From Strongylocentrotus droebachiensis (lineage: Eukaryota > Echinodermata > Echinoidea > Camarodonta > Strongylocentrotidae): a stretch of DNA of 64,000 bases. The translations under genes and the position numbers were made by a program. The number at the start of each line of letters is the position of its first letter. The first letter of the stretch is position 1. The DNA lies in the NCBI GenBank assembly GCA_035222895.1, contig JAVYIG010007191.1:1-64000 (forward strand). Reading direction: 5' to 3'. Positions 49,901-60,800 of the stretch are shown one piece after another. Below the pieces are notes generated by a model that ran no database searches, was not told the DNA's origin, and saw nothing but the letters and a program-made list of their open reading frames with translations.

Positions 49901-50470
49901 CACCAAATTCTGTTTATAATTTACTACAGAGATTTTGTATTTTTTATGTACTAATGCCTAGTACAAGAATAAAAAATAACCCCCCCCCCCCCCCTGAAAA
50001 ATAATCCTGAGTTCTGCCACTGCCTTAGAGGCTAAGAAGATCAACCTACAACTCATCAACCTAACTGACAAAATGTAGACAATATCAGCATGTAGAAGTC
50101 TTGTGATAAATGGTTTGAAATGTTTTGCTCACCGATCTGAAGCATTGGCAAAGCATTGCGGGATCTTGGCTGGGCATCTGCTCTTCTCACAGCTACGAAG
50201 AGGTTTCTTGGAGTCCTTGTCAGCTTTCCTCTCTTTCTGTCCCTCGGGTGATTTCTTCTGGTTGGGTCTAGCAGTAGACCTTGGGGCACTGGGAGTGGCC
50301 TTGGTGCTGGTTGGCTTGGGTGTGGTCAGTTTGGGTGTGGTCAGTTTGGGGGAGGCATCAGCTACTGGTGAGGATGATGTCGGGGGTTTCTTGGGAGTTT
50401 TCTTAGGAGGCCCTGGAGATTCCTCCTCCTCAGCATATTTTGCTGGCTTTCGTTTGATTCTTGTTGACAT
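37429..50470 (-). CDS. KDM1B: KDM1B (LSD2/AOF1) FAD-dependent histone H3K4 demethylase, 16 coding exons
   Basis: Exons, 5' to 3' on the minus strand: 50470-50133, 49469-49380, 48403-48178, 47612-47423, 46384-46352, 45703-45519, 44762-44586, 43956-43747, 43267-43096, 42606-42479, 41949-41743, 40956-40840, 40302-40177, 39372-39247, 38382-38230 and 37512-37429. Phases agree, giving 853 residues (human 822). The N-terminal 90 residues are basic, with TTPK repeats. A C4H2C2 zinc finger has C94, C99, C106, C114, H125, H131, C133 and C136. A CW-type finger follows ([12 protein letters not shown]), with its last Cys in SDHC. A SWIRM domain spans about 290-400. The FAD site [16 protein letters not shown] starts at 417, followed by RIGGRVWD. 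The catalytic-type lysine is in GIIEK at 691. The C-terminus reads [16 protein letters not shown]. It removes mono- and dimethyl groups from H3K4 in the nucleus. Confidence 0.97.
38041..38215 (+). repeat. Interspersed repeat R175, copy 1
   Basis: About 175 bp with motifs GCTCTCAATTAACATAAG, GGATCATGGGGGAC, TTGTTTGCTATAT and AGTAGCTATAAGTAGTGCAG. An inverted copy lies at 45757-45931. This copy abuts the KDM1B exon 15 donor. The class is unknown. Confidence 0.85.
38697..38880 (+). repeat. tRNA-derived SINE in KDM1B intron 14
   Basis: Head GTTGTGGTCCAGTGTATAAG with B-box-like GGGTTTGAATACC, then a body with GGCAAGACGTTAATTAC, TTTGCCAC and GGTACCGATACCTGG. The body matches the fragment near 10475. 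Confidence 0.7.
40803..40839 (+). repeat. SINE/LINE-like 3' tail next to the KDM1B exon 12 donor
   Basis: GCGCTATATAAATATAA followed by TTATTATTA, a tail type repeated near 61098-61140. Read on the minus strand, its terminal TTATTATTAC supplies the intron start GTAATAATAA. Confidence 0.45.
41359..41511. mobile_element. Short MITE, family CTGGGCCC, copy 1
   Basis: The ends CTGGGCCCCATTTCACAAA and TTTGTGAAACGGGTCCCAG are inverted. The interior has ACTTGTCATCAGTGA and TTATAAGCTACTGAAATCC. A second copy is at 45395-45510. It lies in KDM1B intron 11. Confidence 0.75.
44981..45291. mobile_element. MITE with long inverted ends, family GGGGGTGTTTCAC
   Basis: The left end is GGGGGTGTTTCACAAAGA with AACTTAACTC after it; the right end has GAGTTAAGTTCAACTTAG and CTTTGTGAAACACCCCC. 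Arms of about 50 bp are imperfectly inverted. It lies in KDM1B intron 6. A related end occurs at 39537-39590. Confidence 0.75.
45395..45510. mobile_element. Short MITE, family CTGGGCCC, copy 2
   Basis: It shares ACTTGTCATCAGTGACA, TTATAAGCTACTGAAATCC and the right end GTGAAACGGGTCCCAG with the copy at 41359-41511, but is internally shorter. It ends only 9 bp before the KDM1B exon 6 border at 45519. Confidence 0.72.
45757..45931 (-). repeat. Interspersed repeat R175, copy 2 (inverted)
   Basis: Reverse complement of the family at 38041-38215, with AGCTCTCAATTAACATAAG, GGATCATGGGGGAC and AGTAGCTATAAGTAGTGCAG. It lies in KDM1B intron 5, about 55 bp from the exon 6 acceptor. Confidence 0.85.
45990..46150 (+). 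repeat. Decayed SINE-like segment
   Basis: Weak similarity in order to the SINE at 38697: GCCACGGTCCTGTG, then TTGCCACAGCACT, ACAAGGCATCTATC and AAATGGGATCCTG. Too diverged for a firm call. Confidence 0.35.
46770..47048. mobile_element. hAT-type non-autonomous element with exact 8-bp target duplication
   Basis: The ends CAGGCGCGGATCCAGG and CCTGGATCCGCCACTG are inverted. TCTTAACC flanks both sides (46762-46769 and 47049-47056), the 8-bp duplication typical of hAT elements. The interior holds a 44-bp poly-G run (46868-46911), further G and C runs near the right end, and two copies of GCCGAAAAGTCGCTCAGTGG. It lies in KDM1B intron 4. Confidence 0.9.
49976..50025. repeat. Poly-C run with a hAT-like right end
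   Basis: A C run at about 49980-49994 followed by ATCCTGAGTTCTGCCACTG, resembling the right end of the element at 46770-47048. The left end was not found. It lies in KDM1B intron 1. Confidence 0.4.
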
Positions 50471-51440
50471 AGCTTATCACTTGTATCCTGAAACAAAGCA
50501 GATGATCAGTATAAATAAAGATTGATTTTCAATTGATGCATAACATACTAAAGTACTATACTCTTCCATCGGACTCTTACAGACCCAAATCAATATGAGG
50601 AGTCGTTTTTCAATTTTTAACCTTCAACATTTAAGATAAATATTTGTGAAAAACACAATTTTTTATTAAGAATAGTTAATATTCATATAGACTAAGGGTA
50701 TATTTTTTATGAACTATCAAATACAAATATCGGGGGGGGGGGGGGGGGTACCCATTCAAAAAACAAAACTGATTCACCGGTCATGAAATGAATTAGATCT
50801 AGTCTCAATTGTATTTTAAAAGTAATTCTATGGTATAACCTACACAAATTTTGAAGCATATTGATTATTGCATCTCTTCTTCGAATACCGGGCCCACTAT
50901 TATAACTAGTATTTAAAGCTCATCGACATCGTAAAACAATTTAGGAAGATCAGAGAAATCTCTGGAGGCATAGCTAGGCAAATTCATGCAAAAAAATATA
51001 TTCAAAAAACTGACTTGAAAACACATCATACAATTAGTCTGAACGAGTCAGGAGCAAATCTGAAGAAATTATATTTTTAAATGTTGTAAAACCAAAGATA
51101 TAAGAAGAAAACTGACCAAGTATCTGTACTAAAAATCGTACATGTAAAATTGGTCGTATACATTCGACAGCTGAAAATGACGCGCACGGTTGCATTACGT
51201 GCGTTCTCGAATCCAAAATCATACCTCGCACACACACTCTCGCCATACCGCGAATGGTCCGTCGTGGGGAGCTAGCCGGCTGAGAGTTTGCAGCGATACC
51301 AACGCAGCCGCGGAGCTCCGCAGAGCACCATTTTAGCGGGACTCGGAAAGGTTCGCGGTGGGTAGGCAGCGGCCTAGCTTTTTGCCCAAACAACGCTAGA
51401 TCGGCTGCTGGCAAAATGAAAATAACTGCGATCGAGAACA
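50471..51440 (-). promoter_or_regulatory. KDM1B: KDM1B 5' UTR, first non-coding exon and promoter region
   Basis: The coding exon begins with 17 bp of UTR after an acceptor at 50488. Upstream, a CpG-containing block (about 51180-51400) has a good minus-strand donor, GCGAG then GTATGA, with the exon ending at 51226. ATGs in that exon lead only to short frames ending in stops, so it is taken as non-coding. No TATA box is apparent. Confidence 0.6.
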
Positions 51441-52950
51441 TCGTCGGTTTCTTAACTTTTCAGTGAGATAATTCTGAATTCTAATTGAGACTATATAATA
51501 AATTAAATCGACAAAGAAACCTCAGTAGAACTCTTATAACTATACAAAAGCTTGTTTATTTCTTCATTTGACATTTTGTTTTCGACCATTTTTTCGTGCG
51601 CGAGTCAATGGAAACTATGTATTACCAAACTTTCAACACGCAAGGAACGGGGAACACTCGCGGACCGCGTAACAAATTCGTTGCAAAAAAAAATTTCAAG
51701 GGTGATTTTGAAGCAGTGTAGAATATTGGCGCTGCAATGCGCAGAAATATACTTGAAAGAAACTTAATAAATCATACCTTAATTTTCAGAAAATCGTATT
51801 TGTATTAGTGTACCTAGATGTGACTTGTTTATAACTCAGATTTTATGAAGATTTGTCGGGAAAAAATGTCATTTTTTTCCGTTTGGTGGTCATTTCTAGG
51901 CTAATATTTCAAAAGTTGCATCAGTAATGGGCCCGATGTTTCTCTTATCGTACTCGCATGTTATTTCTACATAGATTAAACATAGGATGGTTAAGGGTAA
52001 GACCAGATAACATTATAAAAAAGATATATCCTTCCACTCTCCCATATCCAAGTTTTGGGCTGATTATTGCCGACCCACCGCAGCAAGGCCATTCAGATTT
52101 TCGTACGAGCGTGAAGCGCCCTCTAGTGTCCCATGAATGTGCCTAGCATAGCTGGTGGATAAAGTTATGACTGTCTTGACGTTGGTTTCAACAAAACAGC
52201 CCTGGGGTACAAGGTTATCTTAAATATTATTAGTGATCAATTGACAGTATACAAGAGAGTTCAGAATCACACAGAATTCAGACTGAAAATAGACAACTTC
52301 GTAACCGAGTCAGAATCTCACTCACACGTCACAGATCAAGCTCAAAATCTATGTTAAAATGTGACCTAAAGACAGTTAGATCTATGCTATGGCCTTAGGC
52401 TTAGGCAAAGAGGAAAAACAAGAAAAAGGATCAAACATGTAGCGCGTTGTTCTCAATTGTTCTCAAAATAACAGAGAGACAAATGAAATTCATGTATACA
52501 GGGGAAGAACTCTATCCTCGTTTCGTCATCAGCCGAAATTCTCAAACACCCTGAACTTGCCATCTTGCCCAACAAATAAATCTACGAGTGGGGCTGTACA
52601 ACTCTGACGGCCGAACAAAGACAAATATTCATTTCATTATTTGACACCAAACTTCGTATTATTTCATTGACGTATGCACGTATCAGTGTTCATACGTTCA
52701 AAAATTATTTTAAAGATAAAATTGAGCATACAATACCTAAATATGAACGTTCAAGGTCTGGTTGCAATTCGACATTTGACACAAGCTCCGACCGCGTTCA
52801 TAGAGGTCACGCTACAGACTACAATCGGACGCCAAATGATTTTATGCGCGCGTTCGATGCGAAATGCCCATGCTATCTCAAAATGCCCTCGGGCCCTCTT
52901 TATCTGTTATTGTTTTTAGTAGGCCCTATGTGTCAAACATTTACCATGAC
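51441..52950. other. Upstream of KDM1B, no gene recognised
   Basis: Mixed-composition DNA. GCGCCCTCTAGTGTC at 52116-52130 resembles a CTCF-type site. No exon could be supported. Confidence 0.5.
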
Positions 52951-53849
52951 CAGGCGCGGATCAAGGGGGGCCGAGCAGCCCTTGCCCCCCCCCCCCCCCG
53001 CAAAAAAAAAAAAAGAGAGAGAAGAAAGAAGAAAGGAAAAGAAGGAAAAGGGAAAGAGGAGAGAAGGGAAAGAAAGAAGAGGAAGAAGAAAAGAAAAGGG
53101 GGAAGAAGGAGATCGGGGGGGGGGGCAAAAGGGCCTTGCCTCCCAGGCTGTTGCCCCCCCCCCCCCATCCAAAAAATAAGGGAGAAGGAAGGAAAGGGGG
53201 GAAAAAAGGAAAAGAGGAGATACTGGCGTACTGATAGGGGGGGGGGGGGCTTAGGGAAAATCAAATTCAAACGTGGTTTATTTCTAATTCTATTACGGTG
53301 GATTACAAATAATGCTGAAATGACATAATTTCCGAGATTTTTCCTCACTTTTTAATAAATTATACTTTTTTATGCGTTTGTTGGAACATGATGATTTCCT
53401 AAATTTACAGCCAGGCAAGAAATATGATTCTTGAGATTCCTACATGTCAGGGCCCGAGGAACGGCGGGGATCGGGAGCCTCGAGCCCCCACCCCCCCCCC
53501 CCCCCCCCGTACTTAAAAAAAAAGTATATTAAAGAGAAATAAAAAAGAAAGAGAGCAAGAAAGAAAGAAAGTATAATTAACTGCCAGTGTCAACAAATAA
53601 TGAGGCATCAAAATATGCTCATCTGACGGTAATGTAATGCCTAAAACCCCCTGATTAGGGGGGGGGGGGGCTCCACCGCCTCGACCCCACCAGGGGCCCT
53701 AAAGGCAGGCCCCTGAATGCTTATCTGACCGTAATTTATTGCCTTAGAAGTTTATTGAATACGGGCCCTGAGCTTTCGGGGTCGGACAAGGTATCAAAAT
53801 GTGTTTATCTGACCGCAGGCGCGTAGCCAGGGGGCCGAGCGGTGGGGGC

Positions 53850-54395
53850 GGTCCTGAATTCAGACGAGGATTAAGAGTCGAGAACTGTACAACGAATCAT
53901 CTTGTTTCTCTAATAATTTAATGAAACGTAAAAGGGAGGGGGGGGGACCAAATTCAGACGAGGATCATTTTCTTGAACGGTACAACGAATCGTCTTCTTT
54001 CTCTAATGATTTAATGAGACTTAAAAGCTTCTGCGCTTTTAGCCTCTTGTCGATGCCCTCGCGCTGTTGGAGTCTCTGATTTCGGTTTCTCTGATTCGCT
54101 TCGCTCGTCAGAATTTAGACACTCCAACAGCGCGAGGGCATCGACAAGAGGCTACTGCGCTTTGCGCGAGAGGGGGGAACCTGAATCCAGACGAGGATTA
54201 AGAGTCGAGAACTGTTCAACGAATCATGTTCTTTCTCTTATGATTTAATGAATCGTAAAACCTTCCGCGCTTCGCGTGGGAGGGGTAAACTGAATTCAGA
54301 CGAGGATTATTATCGAGAACGGTACAACGAATCGTTTTCTTTCTCTAATAATTTAATGAAACGTCAAAGCTTCCGCGTTTCGCGGAGGAGGAAGG
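53850..54395. repeat. Four diverged ~80-100-bp direct repeats
   Basis: Copies begin near 53855, 53950, 54182 and 54292, each with AGACGAGGAT, CAACGAATC, TTTCTCT and TTTAATGA in order. The hairpin lies between copies two and three. Confidence 0.8.
54040..54154. other. Perfect hairpin, 34-bp arms and 47-bp loop
   Basis: The left arm 54040-54073 starts TAGCCTCTTGTCGATGCCC; the right arm 54121-54154 is its exact reverse complement. Absence of mismatches suggests recent origin or gene conversion. Confidence 0.9.
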
Positions 54396-54836
54396 GTGAA
54401 ACTCGTCCCTCCCTGCACCCACCCCCCCCCCTGCATTACGTCACTGCTGGTCACCATTACGTACCGATATTTGGCTCGCATAATTTCAAATTTGCCCCCC
54501 CCCCCCATAAGGAATCCTGGATCCGCGCCTGACCACGACAGCCCTCAGTTTGTTCAATTAATCGACTAGAGCAAATCAAGAATTTTGATTGATAACGACT
54601 GGCGATTTTAGCATGAATAATTACAAAATCAAAGCAAGCAATTTGGAGCATTTTTTTTATTGGGGTGCAATTGGGTACGTACCTATTTTATTTTATTTTC
54701 AGTCTTCATTTTATGAATATTTATGCTATTTATGTCATTTTACAAATTTCTCCCTTCTTGTAGGCCTATTCGTTTTTTTACTACTAGTCTCCGAGTCAGT
54801 GATGTCTTGAATATTTGCTGTACTGGTTATACACCC

Positions 54837-55066
54837 CCCCCCCCCCCACTCCGTGAACGGAGGAATATGCGTGTTCCCAATACTCTCCGGCTCGTAACAA
54901 AAGAAAAAGGTCTACCCGTATTTACTTTACACACCAGACTTTTGCTGAAAAGGGGGGGGGGGGGATGCAGAAAAAGGTTCGTATAACAAAAGAAAGAGGT
55001 CGACCCGTATTGACTTTACACACCGGAGTTTTGCTTAAAGGGGGGGGGGGGGGGGTCGCTGGGAAC
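54837..55066. repeat. Direct repeat pair with poly-G/C runs
   Basis: The 65-bp segment at about 54892-54957 (AACAAAAGAAAAAGGTC, ACTTTACACACC, TTTTGCT) recurs at 54979-55048 with a few changes. Both copies end in poly-G. GTGTTCCCA near the left and its complement near the right suggest an inverted-end element. Confidence 0.65.
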
Positions 55067-55800
55067 ACGATATGCGTACTCTAAAGTGAGGTGCATAATT
55101 AAATTTATTCATTGGAAAAGGGCACCTTTTTATTTGGGGGGAAAAGCCCTTCTCCCTTTTCGGCTTCAGCTACCTTTTATGATTTATTTTGGTCAGCAAT
55201 TAGGCCAAATAACGAACATAACGAGTTTCTCGTCCCCGCCCGCGTCCTTATTCAAAAACTATTTACTATTTAGAATAAAGCAACATAAAAAAAGGGAAAA
55301 AAGAAGAAGAAAAAGGCTGAGCAATGAGATGGCAACTTAATATCCCACCAATTATCCAGTGGTGGTCAAGCGTCTTACAAAGTAGGAGAAGGGGCAATTT
55401 TTAGACATTAGTATATACCCCTACAATGTGATTATATTATCAGGGATGATTTCAATGGTTGTTTCATTTTATACATGATCCAAGATACTGCTTAAGCATC
55501 ATACTTTGCAGTTAGGTATGATGGTCTGATATATTAACGAAAAGGTATTTAATAAGAAACATGCTATGTTTGTTATGTTACACTGAAATGTGAAACCACA
55601 AGATTGACAATATGATTATTCATTTATATTTCTGCAAAAATGTAACGCATATTTTGTAAATCATTGTGTTTTCTGCCCAATAAAACTTATCAAGAAAGAA
55701 AAAAAAATTATATCAACTTTAAATGCGAGCGAGCGAGCGTGGGCCAAATTAATGAAAAAAATTGCTCTTAGTTGATTAAATAATGAGCACATTTTATGAT
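55067..55800. other. No recognised gene
   Basis: AT-rich DNA with a purine-rich stretch near 55285-55325. I see nothing else. Confidence 0.55.
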
Positions 55801-56400
55801 GAAATGAAAAAAGGGCACATATCCAAAAGGAAAATGACACTTATTAGAAAAGGAAAGGAGCTCGTGTCAAAGTAAACAGAGGAATTATGAGAAGTGAAAA
55901 TAGGGCACTTCTCGCACCTGATAAGGGTCACAAACCAGATATGAAAACGGCACTAATGAGAACAAAAAGGGGCACTTATTCAAAAGAGAATTAGGAGCAA
56001 TTGTCAGAAGGAAAATGGCACTAATTAGGAAGGATAAGGGGCACGTGTCGAATTTAACAGAGGCACTTATCGGAGCTGAAAAGGGGGCACTATTACAAAG
56101 TTAAAGAGGGCGCCTCTCAGATTTGAAAAGAGGCAATTATAAGAGGTGAATGGGCACATATCAGAGGTGGTACGGGGCACTTCTTGTACCTGAAAAGGAG
56201 CACTCACCTGAAATGAATAGGGGCACTTATTATAAAGGAAAGTTAGCACTTGTGGTAGGAAAAGGGGCACCCATGAGATTTTGATAGAGGTATATATTAG
56301 AGCTGTGAGTAGGCCTGGGGCATTTGTAAAAAGGGGAGGTGGCTCTAATTTTTTAAGGGGCATCTATCAGAAGGAAAAGGGGCACTTATTAGAAAGAAAG
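55801..56400. repeat. Strongly diverged ~27-33-bp tandem repeat
   Basis: About twenty occurrences of GGGGCACTTAT-like and AGAAGTGAAAA-like motifs alternate at irregular spacing of about 27-33 bp, for example near 55967, 56037, 56089, 56177, 56221 and 56378. Unit identity is low, so the array is old. Confidence 0.65.
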
Positions 56401-57170
56401 CACATTGGAATTTTATTGGGGAACTGCTCCAAGTACCCCCCCCCCATAAGCACACCAGTGTATGCAATCGCAGTCCTACGATATTAATGACGGATAATAG
56501 AAAATATATGTTTTTTCCACAGTTTCGTTTTGTAGAGTAGCTGGTCAGTGGCATTTGGCGATGAACCAAAGAATTATTATTTTCATTTCTTCCAAGGTAA
56601 TGCAAGGTTTTCTATATTGACAAGAAAAGCGTTAGTCTGATATATTAGACATATATCATTTAAGCAACAGAGAACTGTAGGCTTACTTTACCAAATAAGC
56701 CTCAACCGCCTGTTTATATATTGTTTTGCTCATAGGTTTAGTCAGCTGTATAGTATCTATTCAGTCCGTTACTTATTTTCTATAGAGATTAATCATCTCA
56801 GACAACACATAAGTAAATTAAGTTACACTTTAATTCAAATCATCACCATGATGTCATCATTTAACAAAATACGATGCTATATCAGACAAGTCATAGAATT
56901 AAATTCATCAATAGCAACATTATTGATCAGATACATAATAAATTCTATAGCGCTTAGAGACTTCGGTGGTAAGCGCTTTATAAGCCCCGTTTTTATTATT
57001 ATTATCACGTATGTGTCGTACAGAGTAAACATCCAAAAGGGTCTGATTGCCAAGGCCACATAATCTATTGTCCACTGAACAAGTTCATAGCTACAAGCAT
57101 ACTAGTATTTTCCAGTTCTGTTTACCCGACACGCCTTACTTGCTCACTCCTCTTTTCTCATTTTCTCTTT
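56401..57170. other. No gene; SINE-tail-like motif near 56945-57005
   Basis: CTATAGCGCTTAGAGACTT then AGCGCTTTATAAGCCCCG and TTATTATTATTA resembles a SINE 3' end. Otherwise there is nothing recognisable. Confidence 0.4.
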
Positions 57171-57860
57171 AGCAGCCAGCCGCCATGCTGTTATGATTGC
57201 TTTACATGGAGGGCGTTCAACTTGAAGCCAGGCTTAGACAATGATTGACCTTGCATAATCATATTTTCATTCCTCTCGATAGATTGGTCATTCGAGAACA
57301 CGACAAGTACGACCGGCCCGCCTCGCTGCAACGTAAATAAGCGAAATAGGAGATGGCGGAGTAATAGTTTATTTTTCACCTAATTCCTTTTCGTTATCTT
57401 ATTCGAGTACCTGCATAATTAAACGAAATGTAACCAAAATATAGTGTAACATAGATAATTGAGTGCAAAAGTAAAGATTACAATAATCAGGAATGGCAAA
57501 AATTAACATACTACTGCATAGTTGTGTGTGCAGCTGGCAGTAGATTGGGAGGGGGGGCGTTGTATAGTGGGACTCCCCCAAAATTACCAGTGAATGCAAT
57601 CCCTTTAGACCAATATCCCCCCTCCTTCTCGTCGCGTCGTCTCTCTTATTTTGCAAGTGGAAGTCGTATTTGGTTTCTGTGGTTGACTTCAATGCAGCGA
57701 GAGGATACATTCATGCAGCTTGAGAAAGAATAATATTGAGACGTTTTGCATTTCCGCTCTGTCATTTACAAAAACCACACAGCAAGTGACAAGACCTGGT
57801 CACGTGACTTTGGAGAAGCGGTGAGGTCGCCGACCGCCTCATGAAAGGAAATGAACGGCT
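57171..57860. promoter_or_regulatory. CpG-containing promoter-like patch
   Basis: Locally raised GC. GAGATGGCGGAG (about 57350) resembles a YY1-type site near start codons. GTCACGTGAC at 57799-57808 is a perfect palindromic E-box of the USF/TFEB (CLEAR) type, followed by CG-rich GGTCGCCGACCGCC. No coding exon could be tied to it; the ATG in the first motif meets a stop after three codons. Confidence 0.3.
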
Positions 57861-60800
57861 TGTAATGTTTGAGGTCTATTCGAGTATTCGCTAATTGTTT
57901 ATGACATAAAAGCAGAATATCTTCCCGTTCTTCTTCTTTAAGTTCAGAATTTTGACAAAGTTTAAGTTTGAATTGTGAGAAATATCGTAGTCCGTTGTTT
58001 ATATTATATTGTCCCTGTCAGACCTTAACAATACAAATTAAAAAAAAACTATATAAATTCATAGTCCTAGAGTTTAGCCTAGTAAAAGATCAATAACTTC
58101 AAGGAAAAATTACCTTGGATATATGTTTATTTATAAATATCATGCACTTCAATTATATAGTCCGGGTGTGGGTTGGGGATTGGGGAGGGGGTTGGGGGCT
58201 GTAGTAACCCATCACGCACGGCGGTCGGTACCCTTTCAATGAATACAAATAACTATATACAAACATAAATTATAACTGAATGCAGCTTCTTTCCCTAAAC
58301 TTGAGGGTCTCTGTGTCCTTTTCGGATATGCAGGCGAGGTGTAAGCCACTAGCTATTAGAACGTCATTTACTTACATTAAAGACATGGGATGTTCCATAA
58401 ACTTGAATGTGAATTCCAAGTTAATCAGGGCCATTTTATAATCATGACAAGTAAAACACTGCCTATCATTATTTTGCATGTTAAAAAGTTGTTACAACAG
58501 GCGCAGCTATAGCTGACGACTGATATCAGCTTACCCTCTTCATTATTTAACACACCACCATCTCTGCCTCCACCGAAGCTCAGGCGATAGACTTTAGCTT
58601 GGACAGATCCCAAACTTTGCATCCTTAGACAACAATTTTCATTACGGTTCTAAATGTTCCGCCTGACTTCAGATAGCTGCTTCCCACGACCCCCCCCCCC
58701 CCCCCACCGTAGGTAGCAATAAAATGAAACGCCCAAATCTCGTCCACCCTCCCCGCCCACACCCCCTAAATATTTCCATTGCGGAGCTTGGACTACATGA
58801 GGAAGAGAGAGAGAGAGAGAGAGAGCACTAGGGAAGGATGGAGTGGGAAGGGGAGGAAAGGAGGAAGGGAGGGAGAGCTAATTACTGTTTTCCTTTACTG
58901 CATGCATTTTCTTCTTCTGATTTGGTTTGATTTCATTTAATTATGTTCGTTTGACATTTTTCTTTAATGTGCAGGTTAAACAAATATGATCCGACAAACG
59001 AAATCACCAAACATACTACTTGACAAATCTGTCGGCGAAAATGAATTCATTGATTGAAATAGTATTGAGTGATGACTCGCTTGGTGCGTGTCAGACGTGC
59101 ACGAATGAATGTGGTATAATGGCTGCTTTTCCTTGAAAGAATTTGGCTATCACTGTGAATCGGCGGCAGTCTGAACTGAATGCACTTTTTTTTTTAAAGG
59201 AGCGTTTCCATAGACATCTTCTGAGGATTTTGCTTCAGGTTCGAGTACTTTGTTTCATGCACTACCAATACAAGGCGTTTGAGGCAAGCCAATGGAAACG
59301 GATTTAAAAGACGCTGACCGGAGTAATTTAAGCGGTTCTGGGAATTGGCGCCTTCTCGCTTTACTAAAAGAGCGTCGCCATGCAGTCTGTGAGGTAGAGT
59401 TTATGAATATTAATTCATCGTCTGTTACAAGCAGCTCCTGGTCACTGTCTGTTCCACAGATGTTAAGATGGTTTGTGCGAATGCAAGTCTAATGTCATAC
59501 AAAACGGAATTTGGAGAGAAAAATGTTATATTGATCGGTATTTTCTGGTCTTGGTTTCCTGAAGAAGGATGTGCAGCGGTTAACATTATAGAAACAAATC
59601 AATAAATAAACAAATAAATGTATTTTGATGATGGTATGCATTTCATTCAAATTGGGGATGGTTGAATCAGCGGTTTTAAAAGCCCCTGGTTCTTTATATC
59701 CTGTAATATATTGATACCACAACGCCTCTACCACAGAATGTTTTTGATAACATTATTACCATGGCGTTGAACGGTGTTGAGACGAAAAAACGTTCGGGTT
59801 TCTGAAATTCATTGAATTTTCCTCATTTTCGTTGTGCAATTTTTTTAAATTGTGAATGTAATATGAACCCTTTGCTTATGCCTGTGTTCACCTGCATGAG
59901 AAACTATATCCCAATAAAACATATTCACCACACAAATTATATGACAGTTCAACCCCAAATGAATTCACTTTGAGCATTCCATTTCAGTATCAAAAACTAT
60001 CACCCTTTGAATCCAGATGTTAACGTGAATTTAGAAAGAATATCATTATTTGCCTACTTTGGAAATTACTAGGAGAAATTCATTCTATTACCCTTTAATC
60101 TTTAAGCACAGATTTCCAGAGAAGAACGTACAAAAATATTTTAAAGTAATGTTTCATACATATATTTTCTTGGGTTCAATCTAACTACAAGACAGTTAAC
60201 ATCTAACAGGACATGCAGATGGTGTCGTTTTCATTCCTGAGTATATGTTTACGTTATGTAACCTCGCTAGTCGTAAGGACCGCTATTCATAAAACGGTCC
60301 TAATGAATAACAAGCGGGCGGCGCCCTTTAACGTATAAAAGTTGTTTAAATGTAAATAAAGATTAACCAACATGAGTATGAGCATTAAAAAAAAGAAAAT
60401 AATGATTGCTCGAGACACTCATCTCGTGACGCGACGATGTCATGGCACGTGATCGATGATGTCACCACAGTCTCGTCTCTCAAGTTCATTGTATTAGTAA
60501 TTTTATGATTCACAAACTGTCTGATTCAGCTGAGTTCGCTGAGCTTAATAATCCATATTCCTTGAAATAATAATAAGATTATACTTAGGGACAAAGAGAT
60601 CAGTTCTTCGAAAACGCGATAAAGTAACCTAATCACTGAAAATCCACACTTTAATGGTAAAATGTTTGTTTGTATGTCTATGTTTGTTTCGTATGTGCAG
60701 AGTATACTAGAGACCAAATAAAGATGGACCATTCCATTATGTATGGTTCTTATGATCAGTTTATAGTAGTAGATTAAAATGACATTAGTATGGTACTAAT

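Larger units (their letters stand above)
52951..54531. mobile_element. 1.6 kb hAT-type non-autonomous element with nested repeats
   Basis: The ends CAGGCGCGGATCAAGG and TCCTGGATCCGCGCCTG match the family at 46770. The flanks are ACCATGAC (52943-52950) and ACCACGAC (54532-54539), an 8-bp duplication with one change. The interior has poly-G/poly-C runs, an AG-rich tract (52998-53110), four copies of a repeat with CAGACGAGGATTA and AACGAATC, and a perfect 34-bp-arm hairpin. No transposase is seen. Internal motifs such as CAGGCGCGTAGCCAGG near 53816 suggest smaller nested elements. Confidence 0.82.

Noticed and set aside
51034-51441. 135-codon minus-strand frame over the KDM1B upstream block
   Set aside because: Most of it overlaps the presumed non-coding first exon and intron. 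It has no recognisable domain, and a strong donor at 51225 interrupts it.
52933-53348. Lysine/glutamate- and proline-rich frames on both strands
   Set aside because: They translate AG-rich and poly-G/C low-complexity DNA inside the hAT element.
59292-59492. 66-codon plus-strand frame with a possible donor
   Set aside because: The composition is plausible, but there is no similarity, no partner exon and no acceptor context. Left as unassigned.
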